Below, piece by piece: positions 11,129 to 18,635 of a DNA stretch of 41,016 nt. The position numbers and the translations under genes are program-made. Below the pieces are notes generated by a model, which worked only from the letters and a program-made list of their open reading frames with translations, ran no database searches and had not been told where the DNA came from. Within the stretch, counting starts at the first letter, position 1. The number at the start of each line of letters is the position of its first letter. Where the stretch lies: positions 1 through 41,016 of the forward strand of contig NZ_SUTM01000014.1 of NCBI RefSeq assembly GCF_015062935.1. The letters are read 5' to 3'. Source of the stretch: Methanobrevibacter sp. (lineage in GTDB: Archaea; Methanobacteriota; Methanobacteria; Methanobacteriales; Methanobacteriaceae).

Positions 11129-11223
11129 AATATGTTTAAACGCAACTGCAACAATCCCAACTCATGAGTAAACAGGTTCATTTTGCCAAATACTTCATAT
11201 TTTAATTCTGATTTAAACATATT
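11129..11223. promoter_or_regulatory. Spacer with a 12-bp inverted repeat ahead of the acyl-CoA synthetase
   Basis: AATATGTTTAAA (11129-11140) and its exact reverse complement TTTAAACATATT (11212-11223) flank a 71-bp interval between the HTH-cupin stop and the synthetase start. They could be paired operator sites for the adjacent regulator or the arms of a long leader stem. GTTTAAAC in the first arm is itself a palindrome. Confidence 0.4.
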
Positions 11224-11243
11224 ATCAAGCCTCTCGTTAATGA

Positions 11244-11816
11244 TTAGTATGGAGTGTAGAGTACTGCTAATATTTTAGCCTTGTCGTTTCCGCTTGCGTG
11301 AAGGTGGTGTGGCACTACTGAATCGTAAAAGATAGTGTCTCCTTTACCTATTGTGAATGTGTCCTTTCCGTAAATTACTTCTATTTCTCCTTCAAGTACA
11401 TAGATGAACTCTTCGCCTTCGTGGGATGAAAGTTCCTTTTCGCCTTCTTCATAGTCAATGTCGATTATGAAAGGATCTATGTTTCTGTCTATTTTTCCCG
11501 CACCTAGGGAGTGGAACTCAAGATTTGTTGCGTTGGTTACGTCTTCACGTCCTGAAAAGTAAAGTGAGTTTTCGGTTTTTCCGCCTCTTGTAACTACCGG
11601 TCCGAGTTCAGGTGTGTCGTCGAGAAATGTTCCTAAACGGACTCCTAAAGCCCTTGCCATTTTTGTTAATGGTGTAAGTGAAGGGATTACCTCACCGTTT
11701 TCCATTGCCTTGAGGACTTCAAGCTTTACTCCGCTTCTCTCGGAAAGCTCTTCGATTGTCATGTCTTGTCTTGCTCTTATGTCTTTAATCTTTTGTGCAA
11801 AGTCTTCGTTTGTCAT
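11244..11816 (-). CDS. XRE-type HTH transcriptional regulator with C-terminal cupin domain
   Basis: About 190 residues. An N-terminal helix-turn-helix (FAQKIKDIRARQDMTIEELSERSGV, recognition part LEVLKAMENGEVIPSL) is followed by a C-terminal cupin_2 fold. The cupin carries SSHEGEEFIYVLEGEIEVIYG, GKGDTIFYDSVVPHHLHA and AKILAVLYTP. Family knowledge: HTH-cupin proteins sense small molecules, often organic acids or amines, and regulate the neighbouring catabolic gene. Here that gene is the acyl-CoA synthetase just downstream, so an acid or acyl-CoA ligand is a reasonable inference. I prefer ATG at 11816, which has GAGTGA 5 nt upstream. An in-frame GTG at 11825 would add three residues but overlaps that site. 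A perfect dyad at 11842-11858 lies at the predicted transcription start, suggesting autoregulation. Confidence 0.9.
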   Translation of the reverse strand: MTNEDFAQKIKDIRARQDMTIEELSERSGVKLEVLKAMENGEVIPSLTPLTKMARALGVRLGTFLDDTPELGPVVTRGGKTENSLYFSGREDVTNATNLEFHSLGAGKIDRNIDPFIIDIDYEEGEKELSSHEGEEFIYVLEGEIEVIYGKDTFTIGKGDTIFYDSVVPHHLHASGNDKAKILAVLYTPY

Positions 11817-11841
11817 ATATTTCACTCATTTTTGGATTGTT

Positions 11842-11890
11842 ACTTAAATTATTTAAGTATTTATAAGTATATTCAAAAAGATATATAAAA
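11842..11890 (-). promoter_or_regulatory. Promoter with perfect 8-1-8 dyad upstream of the HTH-cupin regulator
   Basis: ACTTAAAT-T-ATTTAAGT (11842-11858) is a perfect palindrome with one central base. On the minus strand a TATA-like CTTTTATATATC lies about 25 nt further upstream (about 11879-11890), so the dyad covers the expected transcription start. This is a typical place for an archaeal repressor operator. Confidence 0.5.
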
Positions 11891-11995
11891 GTTACCTTAA
11901 AATTGGAATTATTAAAAATTTTTTAATTAAAATTAAAAAACAAATATAGAAAATAGCTTTTCATTCAAAAAAAAATAATGTTAAGAAAAAATTAG

Positions 11996-12412
11996 TTATA
12001 AAAAGTCACTTTTCGGCCTTGATTCAATGTTGAACTGCCTGTAGGTCAAACGGGAGTATCTGTTTGACTCGATGGAGAGCAGCTTTTCAGTATCATCACC
12101 GAATCTTGGAATTATTTCCTCTTCAAGCCAGTATTTTTTCAATGCCGGAGGATGACGTCCGAAGTTCCAGTATGCTTCATCAGGTTTATATCCTGTCTTT
12201 TCCTTGAGGTGCCTGAGGGCCTTGAATGACTTGGAATACGGACATGCTGAAATTATTATCACATAATTATCCTTGATTAAGTCAATCAAATCGGTATCGT
12301 ATTCACGCACTTCAATCTCCTTACGTGCATGGTCATCATCATTTTTAATCAATGTGTGAAAAAAATCCAAAAGAATAATCCTGTCTGAGGCAATTTCGAT
12401 TTTACCGTCCAT
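11996..12412 (-). CDS. Small HAD-like hypothetical protein
   Basis: A protein of 138 residues. The segment IILLDFFHTLIKND resembles HAD motif I (DxDx[TV]) but has Phe where the second Asp normally stands. VIIISACPYSKSFKALRHL fits motif II (h-h-h-S/T). The lysines in HPPALKKYWLEEEIIPRFG could supply motif III. A clear motif IV DD or DxxxD is not visible, although FGDDTEK is a weak candidate. The protein is short for a HAD enzyme and lacks an obvious cap. It could be a binding-only or phage-type HAD-like domain, or may not be an active phosphatase. The start is ATG at 12412 with GGTG about 8 nt upstream. It appears to be a single-gene unit with AT-rich sequence on both sides. Confidence 0.6.
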   Translation of the reverse strand: MDGKIEIASDRIILLDFFHTLIKNDDDHARKEIEVREYDTDLIDLIKDNYVIIISACPYSKSFKALRHLKEKTGYKPDEAYWNFGRHPPALKKYWLEEEIIPRFGDDTEKLLSIESNRYSRLTYRQFNIESRPKSDFL

Positions 12413-12552
12413 TTGTTAACACCAGATAACAATCTGTTAGGCATCAGTTAAACTTGTTTTGGATTTGATGAAAAAAACATTTTACAAAATATTGCTTTAA
12501 CACTGCTTGAATATTGATAAAAGGTTTGATTGAAGTTATTTAAAACAAAAAC

Positions 12553-12690
12553 TTATATAAAATCAGGTTCAAGGTATTATTGTGAAGATTAATCCCCAAA
12601 TCTTTACATGAATCATGCAGAATTAAAATATAGAATGAATGATCTTTCTAAAAAATTGGAGTATGGGGTTGGACGACCAACCTTATACTT
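12553..12690 (+). ncRNA. Candidate small RNA or antisense leader ending in a strong hairpin
   Basis: The TATA-like TTATATAA (12553-12560) is followed by a 13-bp hairpin at 12660-12689 (AGTATGGGGTTGG, loop ACGA, CCAACCTTATACT). It pairs fully with two G-U wobbles only if transcribed from the plus strand. On the minus strand those two pairs become A-C mismatches, leaving a GGTTGG/CCAACC core followed by CCCATACTCCAATTTTTT, which could instead end the TPR gene. Strand and existence are uncertain. Confidence 0.3.
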
Positions 12691-12703
12691 TAAAAAAAAT
12701 GAA

Positions 12704-13513
12704 TTATCTGTTAAAGCATTCATCCCAAAGCTTTTTGTCATCATCGTCCAGGGCGAATATTGAATTTGCCTTTTCGAAAAATTTTACTGCATCAGCGTAT
12801 TTTTCCATGTCATAATATGTTAATGCAATTCCTCTGAATGCTTCAAATGAACCGTCATCAACCTTCAATACAGAGTTATAGACATTTATTGCATCTTCAA
12901 AGTCCCCGTTTAGCCTGTTTGCATCTGCAATTTCCAGTCTAACATCAAGATTATCCTCATCCAATGCAAGGCATGTTATGAACTCCTCAATAGCTTCATC
13001 ATAACTTTTGAGATTTACAAGAGCTTTTCCCTTAAGCAGATATGCCTTTGGATTTAATCTGTTCACTTCAATTGCCTTGTTACATAACAGAATGACCCTG
13101 CTGTTTACTGTCTGCCTGGATGTATGTTCATTTACAGAATCTGCCCTTTTCAGTTTTCTTTCAGCCCTTCTTACATAATCAGCATCCATGTTCAATGCAA
13201 CTTTGGCATTCAGAGAAGGTTCGCTTATGAAATTCGGAACATCCTCACCGCTGATGACTTCGTCCTTGAATTCGGAAATGTCACATAAAACATCGTCTAT
13301 CTGGTCAATGGCTCCTTCACTGAATTCCTCCAAATCCATCTCTTCAATTCGCTCTTTAAATTCGTCACTATCCAATTCCTTTAACACCACATCAGCTTCC
13401 TGCTTTAAAAAGTCAATGCTGTCTGAAATGTTTTGAAGAAATGTGGATTCAAAATAAACCTTTTGAGAGCTTTTTCTTGAAACCTTAATATCTTCCCAAT
13501 CCTTTTTCATCAT
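12704..13513 (-). CDS. TPR-repeat protein
   Basis: A 269-residue cytoplasmic protein with no signal peptide or membrane segment. Residues 1-100 are acidic and helical (FLKQEADVVLKELDSDEF, DQIDDVLCDISEFKDEV). From about residue 145 there are TPR units: NPKAYLLKGKALVNLKSYDEAIEEF, the one ending GDFEDAINVYNSVLKVD, and SFEAFRGIALTYYDMEKYADAVKFFEKA. TPRs are protein-interaction scaffolds. The gene follows the second DUF4062-like gene by 64 bp on the same strand, and that gap holds a TATA-like ATTTATATAC. The link is suggestive because TPRs and this N-terminal domain occur together in NPHP3-like STAND proteins. Two adjacent ATGs are possible (13513 and 13510); GGAGAGG upstream fits the second slightly better. 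Confidence 0.85.
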   Translation of the reverse strand: MMKKDWEDIKVSRKSSQKVYFESTFLQNISDSIDFLKQEADVVLKELDSDEFKERIEEMDLEEFSEGAIDQIDDVLCDISEFKDEVISGEDVPNFISEPSLNAKVALNMDADYVRRAERKLKRADSVNEHTSRQTVNSRVILLCNKAIEVNRLNPKAYLLKGKALVNLKSYDEAIEEFITCLALDEDNLDVRLEIADANRLNGDFEDAINVYNSVLKVDDGSFEAFRGIALTYYDMEKYADAVKFFEKANSIFALDDDDKKLWDECFNR

Positions 13514-13577
13514 ACCTCTCCGTGTAATGATTGAAAGATATTATTTAAAAAAAAGTATATAAATATTTTCAAATGAG

Positions 13578-14438
13578 CTATTCGCAGAAATTCTCAGGAT
13601 ATTCCTTTTTGAGCCCCTCAATGATATCTGCTATAAGAATTTCCTTTAAAGGCTTGTTTTCATATTCAAAACCGTCAAGACATCCGTTATAATCATAGCA
13701 CATGTTCTTTTCATGGGTCTTTATGAACATGCTCAGGTCCATATTGGTCAGCCTGGAGTACTCTTCAGCATATTTTAAAAATACCTCATGCATATCAAGG
13801 TCCCTGTTCCAGAATCCCTGATAATATCTTATCCTGATATCTGCATCATCTTTTTTATCGAAATCCCTTTTTACTTCAAAAATCAGATCTTTTGCCTTTG
13901 CAATTTCCAGATCATGGACACTTCTGTTGTCTTCATCACACATATTTGTGAAAAACATCTTCTGGGTTTTTGACAAATCATCTGAAAAGTCAAAATCTCT
14001 AAAGTAGAACAGTGCATGCTTTACAGGACCCAGTTCAATTGGCTTGTCATTTTCGAATTTGGCAAATGGATGCAGGGCATGCATTATTGACAGTTCGGTT
14101 ATTGAAACGTTTCCAACATAGTCTACAAGCTCAGGATACTCATCTATTGTCAGCCCGTTGACGTTCATATGGTCCGGCTTCCATCCTAGCTTATGGCCCC
14201 TGAAGCATATGAAGAATGTCCTGTCGAAATCGATTGATCTGAAATCATCAAGGATTATGCTTTTGTCTGAGTAATCGTTAAGCAATGAAAAGGCAACATC
14301 CCTGTAATATAGATGAATATCATGCTTTGCGCAGTATTCCTTTAGATAAGGAAAGACCTCTTTTATGAAATAGTAATATTCTCCGAACATATCATAGAAT
14401 GTACTTGTTATCATCAGTGTTACATGTTGTGTTGCCAT
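13578..14438 (-). CDS. Stand-alone TEP1/NPHP3-N-like (DUF4062-type) domain protein, copy A
   Basis: A protein of 286 residues. The N-terminal segment matches, by recognition, the domain that precedes the NACHT/AAA module in TEP1, NPHP3 and NWD proteins and in bacterial DUF4062 proteins. It has MITSTFYDMFGE (residues 9-20), FIKEVFPYLKEYC (24-36), LYYRDVAF (43-50), DRTFFICFRGHKLGW (72-86), YVGNVSITELSIMHAL (107-122) and ALFYFRD (142-148). No Walker A or B motif follows; the rest is charged and helical (KAKDLIFEVKRDF). The eukaryotic and bacterial relatives are usually fused to an NTPase, so a separate protein is unusual. The domain is considered TIR-like in fold, but whether it has catalytic or ligand-binding function here is unknown. 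The start is ATG at 14438 behind GGGGTAA. Copy B lies 280 bp upstream and the TPR gene 64 bp downstream. Confidence 0.75.
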   Translation of the reverse strand: MATQHVTLMITSTFYDMFGEYYYFIKEVFPYLKEYCAKHDIHLYYRDVAFSLLNDYSDKSIILDDFRSIDFDRTFFICFRGHKLGWKPDHMNVNGLTIDEYPELVDYVGNVSITELSIMHALHPFAKFENDKPIELGPVKHALFYFRDFDFSDDLSKTQKMFFTNMCDEDNRSVHDLEIAKAKDLIFEVKRDFDKKDDADIRIRYYQGFWNRDLDMHEVFLKYAEEYSRLTNMDLSMFIKTHEKNMCYDYNGCLDGFEYENKPLKEILIADIIEGLKKEYPENFCE

Positions 14439-14718
14439 AGTTTACCCCAGTTATATTTCTAAAATTTTTAGTATAAATAGTTTTAAAATGTTCAGAATAA
14501 TTGATGTTATAAAGAAAAATTTGAATATTTACAGAAAAAAATAGAATAAACTATATGTTCATAAAAAAATTTTAGAAAAATTAATCAGACCGCCCCTTTA
14601 ATTTTATAAAAAATAATAAACCATGTTAAAAAACTATTACATATAAAAAAAGTCAATGTAAAATAAACATCACACAAAAATATTGAAAAATTTTAAAAAA
14701 AATATAAAAATAATCGAA
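14439..14718. other. AT-rich spacer between the two DUF4062-like paralogues
   Basis: 280 bp of very AT-rich sequence with several TATA-like tracts and no open frame of note. It probably holds the terminator of copy B and the promoter of copy A, so the paralogues need not be co-transcribed. Confidence 0.5.
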
Positions 14719-15582
14719 TTATTTGAAATTCTCAGGAAATTCGATTTTCAGTTCATTTAAAATATCCTCATAAATCACATCACCCAGTGGCCTTCCTCCA
14801 AAAGCCAGCTCGGACAATGCGCCATCTGCATTTCTGCAGAGATACTCTTCATGAATTTCAATGAAATCATCCAATGGTCTTTTAACTATTTTGGAATACT
14901 CATCAACATAGTCCAGAAACATTTGAAAAGTGTTTAAATTTTCATCCCAAGTAGCATCATAATTTCTGATAATCATTCTGGAGGAATTTTCAGAGTTTTT
15001 ATCCAAATCATGTTTTGTTTCAAAAATCAGATCCTTGGCCTTTGCAACTTCCAAATCAAGTATTTCCTTAAGCTCGCCGTTGGATTTGTTAACATAAAAA
15101 TGTTTGACCTCACCTGACAAGTCTTTTTCATAGTCCGGCTTTCTGAAATAGAACAGGGAATGTTTGGCAGGTTTTATGTCACATTTTTCGCCGTCAACAT
15201 ATCGGTCAAATGGTGTTAAAGCATGCATGATTGCAAGTTCAGTGATGGAAACGTTTCCAATGTAGCCCACAAGTTCAGGATACTCATCTATTGTAAATCC
15301 GTTGATGTTTGTATGCTTTGGTCTCCATCCAAGTTTCTGACCTCTGAAGCATATGAAAAATGTCCTGTCCATATCAATGAATCTGAAATCCTGAAGCAGA
15401 ATGCCCTTATCTGCTTCATTTCTAGGCACTGAAAAAGCTACATCACGGTAATTTATCTCAATATCATATTTTTGACATTCCTCTTTTAATCTTGGATAGA
15501 CTTCCTCAATAAAGCATCTGTATTCAGCCATCATATCATAAAAGGTACTATTAATCATCAGGGTTACAGTTTTAGCTACCAT
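14719..15582 (-). CDS. Stand-alone TEP1/NPHP3-N-like (DUF4062-type) domain protein, copy B
   Basis: A 287-residue paralogue of copy A, roughly half identical and collinear throughout. It has MINSTFYDMMAE, FIEEVYPRLKEEC, INYRDVAF, DRTFFICFRGQKLGW, YIGNVSITELAIMHAL and SLFYFRK. The C-terminal half is more diverged (EVAKAKDLIFETKHDLDKN, then FPENFK at the end). The conserved residues of the N-terminal half (S-T-F-Y-D-M, R-D-V, D-R-T-F-F, G-W, T-E-L) are kept in both copies, while linkers and the C-terminal third differ. That pattern suggests two preserved proteins rather than one decaying copy. The start is ATG at 15582 with a weak GTGAG upstream. The gene lies 226 bp from the DUF3344 gene and probably has its own promoter. 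No partner NTPase is visible in the window. Confidence 0.75.
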   Translation of the reverse strand: MVAKTVTLMINSTFYDMMAEYRCFIEEVYPRLKEECQKYDIEINYRDVAFSVPRNEADKGILLQDFRFIDMDRTFFICFRGQKLGWRPKHTNINGFTIDEYPELVGYIGNVSITELAIMHALTPFDRYVDGEKCDIKPAKHSLFYFRKPDYEKDLSGEVKHFYVNKSNGELKEILDLEVAKAKDLIFETKHDLDKNSENSSRMIIRNYDATWDENLNTFQMFLDYVDEYSKIVKRPLDDFIEIHEEYLCRNADGALSELAFGGRPLGDVIYEDILNELKIEFPENFK

Positions 15583-15777
15583 TTAACTCACAATAATAGG
15601 TTGACATTAATGATATAAAAATATGTTTATAATAAAGATATGCAGAAAAATGTTCATTTATCTACATTTGATGATACAATCATGTGAAGAAAACATTACC
15701 CTTTTAAATTATTAATGTTCGATTTGATTAAACTTATGTTAAAATCAAAAAGCAGCAAAATAATTTATCAAAAAGGT

Positions 15778-15816
15778 AAAATAAAAAAAGAAAAATAGGA
15801 AGTGAATCCTATTTTT
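15778..15816 (-). terminator. Terminator overlapping the DUF3344 gene stop
   Basis: AAAAATAGGA (15791-15800), loop AGTGAA, TCCTATTTTT (15807-15816) form a perfect 10-bp stem. On the minus strand it is followed by a T-rich tract (CTTTTTTTATTTT). The TAG stop (15809-15811) is inside the stem. Confidence 0.7.
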
Positions 15817-18385
15817 TAATTGTTATAACACTTTTTGCACTGATGACATATTTGGAATTTCCGGAAGAAACTACAACTTTATGCTTACCGACTTTTAAAG
15901 ATTTGGTGTTGAGTTTGGCTAAACCTTTAGAGCTGGTTTTTACAGTATATGTTTTGAATTTCTTGCCTGTGTAGACTTTAACTTTTATCTTAATGTTTTT
16001 GACTACTTTTTTGGTTGCTTTATTTTTAACAGTAACTTTAAAATATTTGGATTTTTTAACTTTTGCAGTAACTTTTGGAGCTGAAACAGTGGTTTTAGCT
16101 TTATCTACCTTAATTGAAGATGTAGTCTTTTTGACATTATAATCTGTACTTGAAGATGTAATTTCCACCTTATGAGTTCCAATAGCCAATTTTGAAGCAA
16201 GAGTGAATGTTGCAACACCATTAGATTTTGTGACTACAGAATATGTTTTGGATGATTTTCCTGTGAAAACTTTTAAATTAAGTTTCAAACCTTCCACAGC
16301 ATTTCCGTCTTCATCTTTAACAGCGATTGTGAACGCTTTTCCTGAATCATAAGTTGTAGACAATATTTTTGGTGTTAAAGTTGTATCAAGAGAAAGTTTC
16401 TGGCTTACTGCAAATACCTGTTGTAAAGCCAGGATTGTAGAACCTGTTGCTACAAATGAAACGTTGTTTTTTGAATTTAACTGAATAACATTAGCATTGA
16501 ATATCTCAACAGAGTTCGAAGATCCATTCCATACATTTTCTACAACTTCACCATTGAAAATTATATTACCTTCACCAGCTTGTGCACTTGCTGCAAAGAC
16601 AAGCAAATTAGCTTTGACCAATTTTTTAGAACCAAATTCAACATTCAATAATGCATCAGTGCTAACCGCTCTGCTTGCTTTATTATAACTACTTGCAGAC
16701 AATAAGTCCGCACCATTTCCAATGAATATTGTTGTTAATGTATCACTGCCGGTCATATTTGTCATATATATTAAAGTACTTGGATAAACAGCAGTCAAAC
16801 CAGGTTCCTTGTTTATTATAAAAGTATTGTTGCCTTCTTTAACAAGGCTTGATACATCATAGACAAATAAACCGTAACCGTATTTTCCATAGGTACCTAA
16901 ATTGGACTGATCCCTATAATGAGCTTTAGGACTTACTGATACTCCATTAAAAGTAGTGTTGAAAACAGGACCTGATGCACCAGATTTATCCCAGTTATAA
17001 GCAACATAGATTAATGCATTTACAAATTGGGAGTTTTCACCAATTGTAATTTCCCAGACATCACTTCTGTTTGTTTTAGCTGCAGACATGTAGGTTGAAT
17101 CGCTGAGTGTTTCAGCCTCCATTTTTCCAGTAATTCTGTAAATTTCACTATCTTCAATATAGCTTGCATTGTATGCAAAATCCTTGCCCAAATTACCATT
17201 GTAGAGAACAGGCACTGTTTTATTAGCTTGAGCCACTACATTTTCGCCATATTTTAAATCAACTGCATAAAGCACTTTAGTATTGTTTGCACCATTTACA
17301 GTTGTCTCATCAACAGGCCTGACAGTCTGGTCAGTCAATAACAATGTAGCTGCACCGTCGACATCAATTTCTGTGCTGTTGACTAAAACACCATCAGCAA
17401 ATAATTCAATTGTGTATCTGCCTGCCTTATTGGAATTTACATTAACTGTTATTGTATTATTTGTTCCTGCATAACATGTGTTTGTATATTCTGTTGCTAA
17501 AGATACATCAGCCTGTATTGAAAATGTTTTTAATAATGACAATACATTTTTGACTGAACCGTATGCGCTTGTTCCGGCATACATTGATAAAAATTCAGTA
17601 TCTTCACCTTTATTTAAATCACCGGTCACATCCCAGCTGTTATATTGATAGTAGTCGCCGGAAGTATGATTTTTTGCATCACCCAAAATGACCTCATTGA
17701 CTTTATAACTTCCGTCACCGCTTGAAAGCATGATATTGTATAATTCAGCACTGTCTATATTATTTGCATCTTTTGTTGCAAATGTTGTTGAAATATTGGT
17801 TTTTGACCATCTTTGAGTAGAATCCACCCAATAATTAATTACATCTGAATCTCCATCATCATATGCAAGAATCAATGCGATTAATTTGATTCTGCCGTCA
17901 AAGGTCTTGTTGTCCATTTTAAATGTGTCTACCTTAAGAGTTATTGCAGATCCGTTCAAACCTTTTACTGAATCGGTAATGTCATAATACATCTGATAGT
18001 CAGAGTAACATTTTGTTGTGTGGTCGTTTACTGGATAGACAGTTCCGTCACTGCTGCCGTCTTCAATCCATAACTCTTCACTGGCTATTTGTTTTTCTCC
18101 GTCTACTGTTTTTATACTAACATTTGCATTTGCTCCATGAGTATTTTTAGCACTTCCACCGTACACGTTTACATAAACGTTGACACTTTTGATATTCTGT
18201 GCGTCTGCAGGGATGTCATAGTTAAGCTCACCGCTTGTAGACCAAGGGTTTACAGAAGCCAAATCAACATCTCCTGAAACTTCACCAGAAATACCCTCCT
18301 GTGGATTGTCAGCACTTACTGCACTAAGAGAAATTACAATCATGAAAAGCAAAGCAAAAATAAAAATTAATGATTTCCGTTTCAT
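15809..18385 (-). CDS. DUF3344 surface protein with C-terminal Ig-like repeats
   Basis: 858 residues. It has a signal peptide (KSLIFIFALLFMIVISLSAVSA) and two DUF3344-like modules. The first is about residues 30-290 (YDIPADAQNIKSVNVYVNVYG, then DSDVINYWVDSTQRW). The second is about 400-660 (FVNALIYVAYNWDKSGASG, then HYRDQSNLGTYGKYGYGLF). A CARDB-like Ig module lies between them (NNTITVNVNSNKAGRYTIELF). The C-terminus holds two Ig-like wall-associated repeats rich in Lys and Thr (about 670-858), of the kind that ends many Methanobrevibacter adhesin-like proteins. DUF3344 is typical of methanogen surface proteins and has no known activity. The gene starts 250 bp downstream of the CobN/ExbB/DUF2149 operon and shares an identical TATA-region 12-mer and AAAAGTAWTACT motifs with that operon's promoter. 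It may therefore be its co-regulated surface partner (inference). Confidence 0.9.
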   Translation of the reverse strand: MKRKSLIFIFALLFMIVISLSAVSADNPQEGISGEVSGDVDLASVNPWSTSGELNYDIPADAQNIKSVNVYVNVYGGSAKNTHGANANVSIKTVDGEKQIASEELWIEDGSSDGTVYPVNDHTTKCYSDYQMYYDITDSVKGLNGSAITLKVDTFKMDNKTFDGRIKLIALILAYDDGDSDVINYWVDSTQRWSKTNISTTFATKDANNIDSAELYNIMLSSGDGSYKVNEVILGDAKNHTSGDYYQYNSWDVTGDLNKGEDTEFLSMYAGTSAYGSVKNVLSLLKTFSIQADVSLATEYTNTCYAGTNNTITVNVNSNKAGRYTIELFADGVLVNSTEIDVDGAATLLLTDQTVRPVDETTVNGANNTKVLYAVDLKYGENVVAQANKTVPVLYNGNLGKDFAYNASYIEDSEIYRITGKMEAETLSDSTYMSAAKTNRSDVWEITIGENSQFVNALIYVAYNWDKSGASGPVFNTTFNGVSVSPKAHYRDQSNLGTYGKYGYGLFVYDVSSLVKEGNNTFIINKEPGLTAVYPSTLIYMTNMTGSDTLTTIFIGNGADLLSASSYNKASRAVSTDALLNVEFGSKKLVKANLLVFAASAQAGEGNIIFNGEVVENVWNGSSNSVEIFNANVIQLNSKNNVSFVATGSTILALQQVFAVSQKLSLDTTLTPKILSTTYDSGKAFTIAVKDEDGNAVEGLKLNLKVFTGKSSKTYSVVTKSNGVATFTLASKLAIGTHKVEITSSSTDYNVKKTTSSIKVDKAKTTVSAPKVTAKVKKSKYFKVTVKNKATKKVVKNIKIKVKVYTGKKFKTYTVKTSSKGLAKLNTKSLKVGKHKVVVSSGNSKYVISAKSVITIKK

Positions 18386-18480
18386 AATATCCCTAACATT
18401 TTTTAAAACATTTTATTCATATTAAAACACTTTTTAACTGTTATTTATAAAATGCTTCACTTAAAATTGAGTAGTAATAA

Positions 18481-18555
18481 CAATATAAAGATTATCTTAT
18501 TACTTTATAAGTCTAAAAGTCCCAAAAAGTATTATTTTAGGCTAAAAGTAATACT
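18481..18555 (-). promoter_or_regulatory. Promoter of the DUF3344 gene with AAAAGTAWTACT motifs
   Basis: The TATA-like ATCTTTATATTG (18481-18492 on minus) is the same 12-mer seen before the CobN-like gene. Upstream lie AAAAAGTATTATTTT (18524-18538), the dyad TTTTAG-G-CTAAAA (18535-18547) and AAAAGTAATACT (18544-18555). These are candidate operators for a shared regulator. Confidence 0.5.
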
Positions 18556-18599
18556 AAATGTAATAAAATATAAAAAAAGTAATAAAAATAGAAAATTTT

Positions 18600-18623
18600 G
18601 AAAAAATAAAAGTAATACTTTTT
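18600..18623 (-). terminator. AAAAGTA-N-TACTTTT dyad after the DUF2149 stop (terminator and/or operator)
   Basis: On the minus strand AAAAGTATTACTTTT (18608-18622) is followed by ATTTTTTC. The perfect 7-bp inverted repeat around one base, together with the T tract, fits an operon-end terminator. The same core also occurs in promoter positions nearby, so an operator role cannot be excluded. Confidence 0.5.
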
Positions 18624-18635
18624 ACTTAATTTCTA

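Noticed and set aside
12608-12763. 51-codon plus-strand open frame (starts MNHAELKYRMNDL) overlapping the end of the TPR gene
   Set aside because: No ribosome binding site, about a third overlaps the TPR gene antisense, and the hairpin explains part of the sequence better.
15809-18385. DUF3344 gene considered as the last gene of the CobN-like operon
   Set aside because: A 250-bp gap with a terminator-like dyad and its own TATA-like promoter separates it; co-regulation is preferred over co-transcription.
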